A stretch of 6,094 nucleotides of DNA from NCBI GenBank assembly GCA_023145395.1, contig JAGLDW010000265.1, forward strand, positions 1 to 6,094, in the 5' to 3' direction. The notes beneath the pieces were generated by a model that worked only from the letters and a program-made list of their open reading frames with translations, was not told where the DNA came from and did not search any database. The position numbers and the translations under genes were made by a program. Origin of the DNA: Lentisphaeria bacterium (GTDB lineage Bacteria > Verrucomicrobiota > Lentisphaeria > Oligosphaerales > Lenti-02). This document shows, one piece after another, positions 1 to 6,094 of this stretch (within the stretch, counting starts at the first letter, position 1; every line of letters begins with the position of its first letter).

Positions 1-75
1 TTGACGAGTCGGCGCCGGAATGGCATGGCCAACCGGCAAGAGTAGGAGACTTCGTGAACACGCCGGGTGATCCAT
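1..75 (-). CDS. Possible start of the next operon gene (cut by the left edge)
   Basis: An ATG at 75-73 opens a frame of 25 codons without a stop to the window edge; it begins MDHPACSRSLLLLPVGHA. It follows the lyase-like gene after 18 nt and has an ideal GGAGG ribosome binding site 6 nt upstream, on the same strand. The Leu-rich stretch after a short polar start could be the beginning of a signal peptide, but the few residues visible resemble no family I recognise. Other minus-strand frames are also open over this short stretch (one contains an ATG at 27-25, reading MPFRRRLV, without a visible ribosome binding site), so frame choice rests only on the Shine-Dalgarno match. No function can be given. 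Confidence 0.42.
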   Translation of the reverse strand, partial: MDHPACSRSLLLLPVGHAIPAPTRQ

Positions 76-81
76 GCTTTC

Positions 82-86
82 CCTCC
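82..86 (-). promoter_or_regulatory. Strong Shine-Dalgarno sequence GGAGG before a candidate gene start
   Basis: On the minus strand GAGGGAGGG (81-89) contains a perfect GGAGG core ending 6 nt before the ATG at 75-73. It lies in the 18-nt gap after the lyase-like gene and is the main reason to propose another gene at the left edge. Confidence 0.5.
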
Positions 87-93
87 CTCAGTG

Positions 94-2901
94 CTACAGA
101 GGGACAAGCTGGTAGGAGAGAGTCTCGGTTTCTCCCTTCTTCAGTGTCGGACGGAGCGTGATTGCGACGCGTCCGATCTGGAGTTTGCGCCAGCCACCGG
201 TCTGGAGGCCCTCGGGCTGGATGTGCAGTTCTCGCGGTTTGTCGAGCACGATGGCGATACCAGCTCCCTGTTTGTCGGTGATCGTGACGCGGTTCGTGAT
301 GACTGCGCCGTCGGTCTTGGCGTCGGCTGCGATCTCCGCACCCCGCGACTTCCAGGCGCCGCGCGCGACTGGAATATTCTCGATCAGGTTGTTGAGTGCA
401 AGATCTTGGGTGGCGGTCAGCTCGAGGTGCACGGCGATCGCGTTGTCGTGGAACTCGTAGGTCCGGACGTAGTCCAGTGGCACGCTCTCGATCCGCCCCT
501 TGATGGTGAGTGTGCCCTTCTCCGTGTCGAGCGTGAAAGAGTGGGCGAAGTAGTCCTCCCAGTAGCGTTTGCCGTCGGCATTGGTGGCGATGATGCCGTG
601 ATGGGTGCTGGGCGCCCAGTTGGTCGCCAGCAGGGCGTGCCCGTACTCCGGGGTCCAGATGCCGGTGAGTCCCCCGCCGAGGAACGGGGTGATCTTGCGC
701 ACGTTGAAGGTGCCCCCACTGTTTTCGGCGTTCTCGGGCAGTGGCAGGCGGAAGTCGTGGCGTTGCCGGATGTAGAAGTCGGCGGCAGCGGGTTTGCCCA
801 CGAAACAGGTGGTGTAGTAGCCTGGTCGCTTTACCGCAATCAGCTGATCGCACAGGTTCCGTATGAACGGCTCTTTCTCCAAGGCGGGGAGAACGCCCGA
901 GCGGTCGGGCGGCGCCCAACCCAGATACCGCGCCGTGGCGATGCCCGCGTATCGAGGGATCTTCGGGTCCGCGAGGAATTTCGTCACGGATGCCGCTGCT
1001 TTGGCCTGGGCTTCCGGTGTGTTCCTGTATCGCCTCTCCAAATCCGCCCAGAGCCCGATTTCCGGACAGGAGTCGTCGACGACGCCCTTTGCCCCACCCC
1101 ATTGCTCAAAATAGAAGCCCTCGCCGACACGGTGGTTGAAGTTGAAGCCGCCCAGGATTTTCTTGCCATCGGGTTCGGGCGCCACGGTATGGTTGAAGAA
1201 TCTGTAGGAACGCCGTAGCGATTCGAGCATGATCGGATCCTTGCTCATGAAGTAGTAGACGCCCATGTGCCAGTGCGTCATCCCGGTGTAGCTGCTGTCC
1301 GGGCCGGTGGCCTCCATGTGCCAGCCGGCGGGATGCTGGCCGCGCACAAAGCGGCGTGCATAGAGGCGTGACATGGCATGGTCGAGTGGCTTGTCTGTGC
1401 CATCGGCGAAGGCCTCGTAGGCCACGAGGTAGTGGGAGGATTGGTTCCGGGCCGAGACGAGCCCGTCTGGATAGCTGCGATCGACGATGTGGCGCAGAGC
1501 TTCGCCCCAGAGCGTTCGCACTTCGACGGGGAGTTCCGGCGCGGCAATCCCGAACACCGGAAATGTCTTCTGTCCGACGGCAAATGCCATCATGCCCGGG
1601 TAGGGATTCACGTCCGCGCCCACGCCACGCCAGACTTCGTCCTCTCCAAGTGCCATCAGGTCGCGTAGAGCAGCGGCCGCAGCACGGTACAGCAGTTCGC
1701 GTTTGCCGAAGTAGGGATTTGTGGGTGCATTGTGGACGGCGGCCAGCGCCAGGTGTTCCGCGCCGGCATGGTAGTGGGACGAAGCACCGCCCCAAAGGCC
1801 CTTCACACTCCTGAGCCGATCCCAGCGGTTTGCCGGCGCGGGTTGGTCGATGAACTTCTTCCAGCCCGCGAGCGAGCCTCCCCAATGGCTATTCGGGTCC
1901 AGGTTTTGCCCGCGCAACCACTTTTCGATCGTGGGCAGGAATGCGTTTTTGAGCTTCGCGTTTTGCTGGGGGGCGGCAAGCCAGGCGTCTTTGCGCTCCG
2001 CCAGCGGTACGATCAGGTCCTTGGTGTTGCCCACATTCTCCGGGGCAAGCAGTTTCGGGAGCATTTCGGCGATGCGACGCTGGAACTTGTGGCAGACGAC
2101 AGTGCCATCCGGAAGCACTTCGACCGAGGCGCGAATGGTTTTCGCCGCAGGCTCGCTCGAGCAGAGAATCAGCGGAAAGCCAGTCGCCCTGAGGCTCCAG
2201 TCCGCCGCAGATGGTTCGAAGCGCCAGACGACGTCGGTCTTGCTGACGGGCAACGTGGCTCTGCTGCCTCCTCCCGGCAGTTCGGCCAGCTTGGCGCCAT
2301 CGATGCCCGTGATGTTCAGGCTCTGTCCAGAAATCGTGAGCTGTTCGGCGTGTGGCGGCACGTAGACAAACAACGGCGTCAGCTCGGATGTCCAGCCCGA
2401 ATAGAGGCCATTGCCGAAGCTTGCCCCATATTCGAGAGGTCGCTCCAGTTCGAGCCCGACCGTGCTCTGCCCCCCGCCACGGGAAACCCGGATTTGGTGG
2501 ACACCGGTGCGTTTCAGATCCAGCGGCACGTTCAGCAGAACCGATCTGACGCCCTGCGCGGACTCCAATGGGCGCAGCTCGATGTCCGGGTGTCTCGGCA
2601 CATCTCCGACGCTGTCGGGATTCACGTACTCGACGTAGCGCCAGAACACGAGCGTTTCATCCGGATCGAACACTCGCACCAAGATCCGGTGCGCCTGCGG
2701 TTTCTCCCCCTCCCGGATCAGCAGCCGCGCCTGGCAGGGCTGGCCATCCCCGACCACGTACAAAGCCACGCTGGGGGCGGGCCGCAGTGGCCCCAGCTGG
2801 ACCACACGGGCTGAACACGGATTCACACAACCGACCAATGTCAGGAAAACGCCCGCAGCCAAGACAGCTCGAAGGGAAAGAACGGCACTACATATGCGCA
2901 A
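94..2901 (-). CDS. Large polysaccharide lyase-like lipoprotein (toroid plus beta-sandwich), family not named
   Basis: A 935-residue protein when started at the TTG at 2901. The frame stays open up to another TTG at 3081, but that extension overlaps the DUF4838 gene by 125 nt and is low-quality Ser/Arg/Thr-rich sequence. From 2901 the N-terminus MRICSAVLSLRAVLAAGVFL continues into TLVGC, a lipobox with C25 as the lipidated cysteine. Residues about 32-250 look beta-rich; about 310-690 are helical and rich in W/Y/H, as in (alpha/alpha)6 toroid lyases; about 690-935 are beta-rich (HHGIIATNADGKRYWEDYF, YVRTYEFHDNAIAVHLELTA) and resemble the C-terminal sandwich of heparinase, alginate or PL8-type lyases. 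Candidate active-site blocks are ARNQSSHYLVAYE (N486, H490), HMEATGPDSSYTGMTHWHMG (528-547, Y538) and NFNHRVGEG (H590, R591), matching the Asn/His/Tyr/Arg set of such enzymes. The role is inferred as beta-eliminative cleavage of a uronic-acid polysaccharide at the cell envelope; a non-lyase glycan-binding role is possible. Stop TAG is at 94-96. Confidence 0.72.
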   Translation of the reverse strand: MRICSAVLSLRAVLAAGVFLTLVGCVNPCSARVVQLGPLRPAPSVALYVVGDGQPCQARLLIREGEKPQAHRILVRVFDPDETLVFWRYVEYVNPDSVGDVPRHPDIELRPLESAQGVRSVLLNVPLDLKRTGVHQIRVSRGGGQSTVGLELERPLEYGASFGNGLYSGWTSELTPLFVYVPPHAEQLTISGQSLNITGIDGAKLAELPGGGSRATLPVSKTDVVWRFEPSAADWSLRATGFPLILCSSEPAAKTIRASVEVLPDGTVVCHKFQRRIAEMLPKLLAPENVGNTKDLIVPLAERKDAWLAAPQQNAKLKNAFLPTIEKWLRGQNLDPNSHWGGSLAGWKKFIDQPAPANRWDRLRSVKGLWGGASSHYHAGAEHLALAAVHNAPTNPYFGKRELLYRAAAAALRDLMALGEDEVWRGVGADVNPYPGMMAFAVGQKTFPVFGIAAPELPVEVRTLWGEALRHIVDRSYPDGLVSARNQSSHYLVAYEAFADGTDKPLDHAMSRLYARRFVRGQHPAGWHMEATGPDSSYTGMTHWHMGVYYFMSKDPIMLESLRRSYRFFNHTVAPEPDGKKILGGFNFNHRVGEGFYFEQWGGAKGVVDDSCPEIGLWADLERRYRNTPEAQAKAAASVTKFLADPKIPRYAGIATARYLGWAPPDRSGVLPALEKEPFIRNLCDQLIAVKRPGYYTTCFVGKPAAADFYIRQRHDFRLPLPENAENSGGTFNVRKITPFLGGGLTGIWTPEYGHALLATNWAPSTHHGIIATNADGKRYWEDYFAHSFTLDTEKGTLTIKGRIESVPLDYVRTYEFHDNAIAVHLELTATQDLALNNLIENIPVARGAWKSRGAEIAADAKTDGAVITNRVTITDKQGAGIAIVLDKPRELHIQPEGLQTGGWRKLQIGRVAITLRPTLKKGETETLSYQLVPL

Positions 2902-2907
2902 GAGAAT

Positions 2908-2918
2908 CTCCCTTTCCT
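2908..2918 (-). promoter_or_regulatory. Ribosome binding site deciding a TTG start
   Basis: On the minus strand AGGAAAGGGAG ends 6 nt before the TTG at 2901-2899. This purine-rich Shine-Dalgarno sequence sits in the 55-nt gap after the DUF4838 stop codon and selects the TTG that starts a lipoprotein signal peptide. The nearby ATG inside ATATG is in another frame. I see no promoter or terminator in the gap. Confidence 0.7.
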
Positions 2919-2956
2919 GAGAAGTGCGAGAGGCTTTCCGACTGGCAGGATGTGAC

Positions 2957-5461
2957 TCACTTTTCAACTGCGTGCACCTGGAGATCGTCGAAGTAGACCT
3001 GGTGTCCGGTTTTTGGTTGAGCCATGGCATCGACGCGCGCGTTGAGTGTTGCGGCGTTGGCCGGGGCGACCGGTGTCTCAAGCAGGTAGGCGTCCCACTG
3101 TTTTCTGGGCCAAAATTTATATCTAGTGGTGCTTTGGGAGAGTACTTTGCCCCTCGCGTCGAAGAACTGCGTCAGCATCTGGCAGACTGTCGCCGTCGCC
3201 CGTTTTCCCTTCTCTCGTGCTCGCAGCACAAAGATATACGCCTTTCCTGGCTCGATGGGCACGTCGGTGCGGAAGACTCCCCCGTAGCCATCCCAGGTGC
3301 TTTGCACGACAACGGCATTCTCGCCTTGGTGCGGTTTGTGCTTCGTGATCTTGACACTGCCGGTCCCGAAGTGGGTCCCCGCCCACCAACCGTCCAGGGA
3401 ATTCTCAGCCTCAAAGCCCGGGTTTGGCACCAGGTTGGTCGCGTCGCTCTCGCTGATTTTCAGGAATGTGCCAGCCTGTGCCGCGAGCTTTGCACGGTCA
3501 GACTGAGCAAGTTCCAGGAACTTTTGCCTCAGGCGTTCGCTGGGTCTTGCCAACAGCGTCTGCCCGGCATCCAGAATCGGTTGACGCAACGAAGAATCGT
3601 ATGGATAGCTGCGATTCCAGGAAAACACCAGGATCGGATGCGCCTCCATCTTCTTGCGCATCTTCTGCACGCCGTTGTCGAGCGTGTCCCGGTCCATGTT
3701 CAGGATCGCCAGCGCCTGCTCTGCCGACAACTGGCTCGCGCCTTTGCCGCGCGCGAAAAAGTCCCCCATCACCGTTCGGTAGTACTGCCAGGAGAGTGCC
3801 ATCACTTCGACCCGCGCCTTGGTCTCCGGGGTGTCGGCCAGTGTTTGCGCCTGCGCGATGAAGGCGTCGCCTATCTGAATGTCCTCTTCCGTGAGCGCCT
3901 CGAGGAAGCCTGGATTGCCCATGCAATACTGGGAGTTCTTGAGCGCCAGGAACAGCCCGGTATCCCGGACCCGGCGCGTCCAGTAGTCCTCCCAATGCGC
4001 GAAATAGGCCTTCATCGGCCCAGCGGCCTTGCCAAAGGACAGCCTGTACCACTCGTCCAGGATCGTATCGACGTCGCGGTCAGGATTCCACCAGATCTTC
4101 GCCATCACGTAGTACTTGGGCGCTTCACCGAAGAACGGATAGGTCTCGGCATACCAGGCTCGCACATTGTGGTCGCGAGCCCAGCGGACGTACTTTGCCC
4201 AGTGGTGGATGTAGATCCGCGGCGGAACATGGTGGTCGCCGTAGGTGTAGTCATAGCGACCGATGAAAGTGCACTTCCGCTGCCAGGCCTGGAGCAGTTT
4301 TTCGTGCCGTTCGCGGCGGTCGGGATCGATGAGCTGCATCGTGTCGTAGGTCATGAAGGGCACAATGCGCGGGTGGACTTCCACCTTTACGGGAGGCGCT
4401 CCGACGTGGCTGTAGGCAATCAAGCCAAACCAGGCATCGGGATGAACGGCCAGCACCTTGTCCACGACGGCATTGCAGAACTTGAAGTAGCAGTCGGAAT
4501 AGGAGGCGTATCCGAGAAATTTCTCGCCCTTGATATACTCCTTCCGACAGGTCTCGCACTGGCAGTAGTCATTGCTGTCATTGACCCCGAACGAGTAGCT
4601 CTTGTAGGATGGGGCGCGGTCAAATGCCCCGATGATGCGGCGGGCTGCCTCGTCAACGATCCCGGGGGCGGTGAAGCAGGGCTGCCAGTGGTAGTCTTTG
4701 TCATTGGCGGGCACATAGCGCTTTGGATCGTCGGGGTGCTTCAGCGGGAAGAATTCGGGGTGTGTCTCCTTGTACATCTGTGGGGCAAACAGCTTGACGA
4801 GGCTGTGGTGGAAGCGCAACCGTGTCCAGAAGCGCATCTTGCGCGCCCAGGCCTTGTGGGTCGGCATGAAGGCGATTCCCGGCACCTGCATGAATGCCGG
4901 CTCGTCGATGATATTGGTATTCCCCGGCACTCCTAAATTGACTTGTTTCGGAACATGCTCACCCACCTTGGTGGGCATGAGCCAGCGGATGCCGACGAAC
5001 TGCTCCAGAAACTCGTACGTGCCAAACTCGGTGCCCTCCGGCGTCTGCCCGGCGACGACCAGGTTGCGTCCCCCGGTTGCGCGGATGATGTAGCCGGTCT
5101 GGTCCATGCCAGCCAGCTCGTCGCCCATGAGGCGATCGACATATTCGCTGCGGCCGATGTGGAGGAGAACGCCTTCCTTGGGCAGCGCCTCGGTCTTCCG
5201 GTCGATGATGGGAAGATCGGCGCCAGTGCTTTGCCGGACATAGTCGGCCACGGTGTCGGCCATGTTCCGGATGGTGCGCTCCAGAGTCTGCCACTGGTTG
5301 GTCAGGTCCTCGGTGCGGGGGTAGCGGGCGCTGTCGATGACGATGGTTGCCCGGGCGTGCCCCTCCTTGACCAGCTCCAGCGGCGCCGCGGAGGCACTGG
5401 CAACAAGCAGCATGGCCGCGATTGTGGCGACGATGGGGATTGAGGTCCGTTGCGTCTGCAT
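2957..5461 (-). CDS. Secreted DUF4838 domain protein with C-terminal carbohydrate-binding-like domain
   Basis: A complete 834-residue protein starting at ATG 5461. Residues 1-25 form a Sec signal peptide (hydrophobic IVATIAAMLLVASASA, cleavage near ASA|AP), so it is exported. Residues about 38-165 resemble the small alpha/beta domain at the N-terminus of GH67 alpha-glucuronidases and GH20 enzymes (VADYVRQSTGADLPI, GRNLVVAGQTPEGTEFGTYEF, VGIRWLMP). Residues about 190-500 are the DUF4838 region, a probable TIM-like barrel, with the typical FGVNDSNDYCQCETC block at 291-305, and WYAETYPFFG at 435-444 where E439 is a candidate acidic catalytic residue. A helical stretch follows to about 670. Residues about 676-832 (NLVPNPGFEAENSLDGWW to VYFDDLQVHAV) look like a CBM4/9-type jelly roll. 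DUF4838 proteins are frequent in polysaccharide utilisation loci; an exact reaction is not assigned here. Glycoside hydrolase activity is inferred from the fold and the neighbouring lyase-like genes. The TGA is at 2957-2959. Confidence 0.9.
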   Translation of the reverse strand: MQTQRTSIPIVATIAAMLLVASASAAPLELVKEGHARATIVIDSARYPRTEDLTNQWQTLERTIRNMADTVADYVRQSTGADLPIIDRKTEALPKEGVLLHIGRSEYVDRLMGDELAGMDQTGYIIRATGGRNLVVAGQTPEGTEFGTYEFLEQFVGIRWLMPTKVGEHVPKQVNLGVPGNTNIIDEPAFMQVPGIAFMPTHKAWARKMRFWTRLRFHHSLVKLFAPQMYKETHPEFFPLKHPDDPKRYVPANDKDYHWQPCFTAPGIVDEAARRIIGAFDRAPSYKSYSFGVNDSNDYCQCETCRKEYIKGEKFLGYASYSDCYFKFCNAVVDKVLAVHPDAWFGLIAYSHVGAPPVKVEVHPRIVPFMTYDTMQLIDPDRRERHEKLLQAWQRKCTFIGRYDYTYGDHHVPPRIYIHHWAKYVRWARDHNVRAWYAETYPFFGEAPKYYVMAKIWWNPDRDVDTILDEWYRLSFGKAAGPMKAYFAHWEDYWTRRVRDTGLFLALKNSQYCMGNPGFLEALTEEDIQIGDAFIAQAQTLADTPETKARVEVMALSWQYYRTVMGDFFARGKGASQLSAEQALAILNMDRDTLDNGVQKMRKKMEAHPILVFSWNRSYPYDSSLRQPILDAGQTLLARPSERLRQKFLELAQSDRAKLAAQAGTFLKISESDATNLVPNPGFEAENSLDGWWAGTHFGTGSVKITKHKPHQGENAVVVQSTWDGYGGVFRTDVPIEPGKAYIFVLRAREKGKRATATVCQMLTQFFDARGKVLSQSTTRYKFWPRKQWDAYLLETPVAPANAATLNARVDAMAQPKTGHQVYFDDLQVHAVEK

Positions 5462-5465
5462 GGCG

Positions 5466-5475
5466 CTTTCCTTTT
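5466..5475 (-). promoter_or_regulatory. Ribosome binding site of the DUF4838 gene
   Basis: On the minus strand the sequence AAAAGGAAAG precedes the ATG at 5461; its AGGA core lies 7 nt before the start codon, a normal spacing. It supports the first ATG as the start, which also gives a complete signal peptide. The rest of the 57-nt spacer (5462-5518) holds no clear promoter or terminator. Confidence 0.65.
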
Positions 5476-5518
5476 CAGTCTCTTGGTGCCGAAGAGGCTC
5501 GTGCGGGCCGTTCCCACG

Positions 5519-6094
5519 TCAATCGACACCGACGGCGAGCTCTGCGGTGATCTTGCCGTTTTCGCTGGAGGACCAATGCACGAGGTGCCCCGTCTTGGCA
5601 TCCGGCAGCGCCTCGGGGATTGTCAGCACGTCACGATGGCCATCCGTGAAATTCATCACAAACGTCAGCACGCCCTCGTTCGCCGTCGCGTTGATTTCTG
5701 TGATTGGCAGTTGCTCCCCGGCGCGGAGCGGGTAGAGAAGGGTCGGCATCACGGTCACCCCGGAGGCTTCGACGGAGAGGATTGGCGTAGCCACGGGGCG
5801 CACCTTGTATCCCCCGGCGGGAACCCATCCCTGGACCGTCGGTTCCTCCTGCCCAACCACGATTTTCACCGAGGTGTCGCCGATCCGCAGCGGCACCACG
5901 GCCAAGTTCGGACCTTCGGTATCAGCACTGATCGCGGCCAGTGGTTTCTCGCTGACACTGGCGGACTCGACATCGAAGTGGAACACGGCGTCATAGCGAT
6001 GGACTTGGTCATCGGATGGGACCAGGCGATCGATGACCAGCCAGTAGTTTGGCTTGACAAAGAGCACGGCTCGGTGATGGGTCACGGTTTTATC
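5519..6094 (-). CDS. Heparinase II/III-like protein, C-terminal part (5' end outside window)
   Basis: The frame is open to the right edge and ends with TGA at 5519-5521, giving 191 visible residues. The visible part begins DKTVTHHRAVLFVKPNYW and continues with LVIDRL. This is the signature of the beta-sandwich that follows the alpha/alpha toroid in heparinase II/III-like polysaccharide lyases (Pfam Heparinase_II_III type). The rest is beta-strand-rich and ends in HWSSSENGKITAELAVGVD, as expected for the C-terminal sandwich. The GTG at 6083-6085 could be taken as a start, but the conserved motif runs straight through it, so it is most likely an internal valine and the gene is cut by the window edge. 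The toroid with the catalytic Asn/His/Tyr residues is not visible, so activity cannot be judged. Known relatives cleave uronic-acid-containing glycans such as heparin, heparan sulfate or alginate oligomers by beta-elimination, usually in the periplasm; the substrate here is unknown. It lies 57 nt upstream of the DUF4838 gene, on the same strand. Confidence 0.82.
   Translation of the reverse strand, partial: DKTVTHHRAVLFVKPNYWLVIDRLVPSDDQVHRYDAVFHFDVESASVSEKPLAAISADTEGPNLAVVPLRIGDTSVKIVVGQEEPTVQGWVPAGGYKVRPVATPILSVEASGVTVMPTLLYPLRAGEQLPITEINATANEGVLTFVMNFTDGHRDVLTIPEALPDAKTGHLVHWSSSENGKITAELAVGVD

Noticed and set aside
67..1218. A 383-codon plus-strand frame, and a similar 360-codon frame at 1732-2814.
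   Set aside because: Both are antisense to the lyase-like lipoprotein gene, lack recognisable motifs and have compositions typical of shadow frames.
2902..3081. Sixty-residue N-terminal extension of the lyase-like protein from a TTG at 3081.
   Set aside because: It overlaps the end of the DUF4838 gene by 125 nt, is Ser/Arg/Thr-rich without conserved features, and would place the signal peptide internally.
1468..3615. A 14-base sequence TGGATAGCTGCGAT found at 1468-1481 and again at 3602-3615.
   Set aside because: Both copies lie inside coding sequence and encode the same tetrapeptide RSYP in two unrelated proteins; with two copies only, coincidence is the simplest explanation.
2924..4936. 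A 670-codon open frame on the plus strand.
   Set aside because: It is fully antisense to the well-supported DUF4838 gene and its spacer, has no recognisable domain, and long antisense frames are common in GC-rich coding DNA.
5480..5496. Small inverted repeat CTCTT / AAGAG with a 7-nt loop in the spacer before the DUF4838 gene.
   Set aside because: Only a five-pair stem with no T-run; too weak for a terminator or a convincing regulatory hairpin.
6083..6085. GTG as start of the right-hand gene.
   Set aside because: The conserved heparinase-like beta-sandwich motif continues upstream of it to the window edge, and no ribosome binding site can be seen in the remaining nine bases.

Overview
The window is a fragment of a secreted polysaccharide-degradation gene cluster, with every convincing gene on the minus strand (so the cluster reads from high to low coordinates). 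In transcription order there are: (1) the C-terminal part of a heparinase II/III-like protein, cut by the right edge (6094-5519); (2) a complete DUF4838 protein with a Sec signal peptide, a GH67/GH20-type N-terminal domain, a probable catalytic barrel and a C-terminal carbohydrate-binding-like beta-sandwich (5461-2957); (3) a complete 935-residue lipoprotein that looks like a polysaccharide lyase with an alpha/alpha-toroid plus beta-sandwich layout (2901-94); (4) a probable start of a further gene with a strong ribosome binding site, cut by the left edge (75-1). The spacers are only 57, 55 and 18 nt and each following gene has its own Shine-Dalgarno sequence, so one transcript is likely. No promoter or terminator is visible; the promoter should lie beyond position 6094.

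The GC-rich DNA, the Sec and lipoprotein signals, and the combination of heparinase II/III-like, DUF4838 and large toroid proteins are typical of polysaccharide specialists in Planctomycetota, Verrucomicrobiota, Lentisphaerota or Hydrogenedentota. This is an inference from gene content; there is no rRNA or housekeeping marker to fix the taxon.

A reasonable working model is that the two lyase-like proteins cleave a uronic-acid-containing polysaccharide by beta-elimination, while the DUF4838 protein binds or hydrolyses the same glycan or its fragments outside the cytoplasm. None of the substrates can be read from the sequence. The window holds no RNA genes, CRISPR array, transposon or long repeat. 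The long plus-strand open frames are antisense shadows of the real genes. The most interesting items are the lyase-like lipoprotein, whose family I cannot name, and the DUF4838 protein with its cysteine cluster and candidate acidic catalytic residue.
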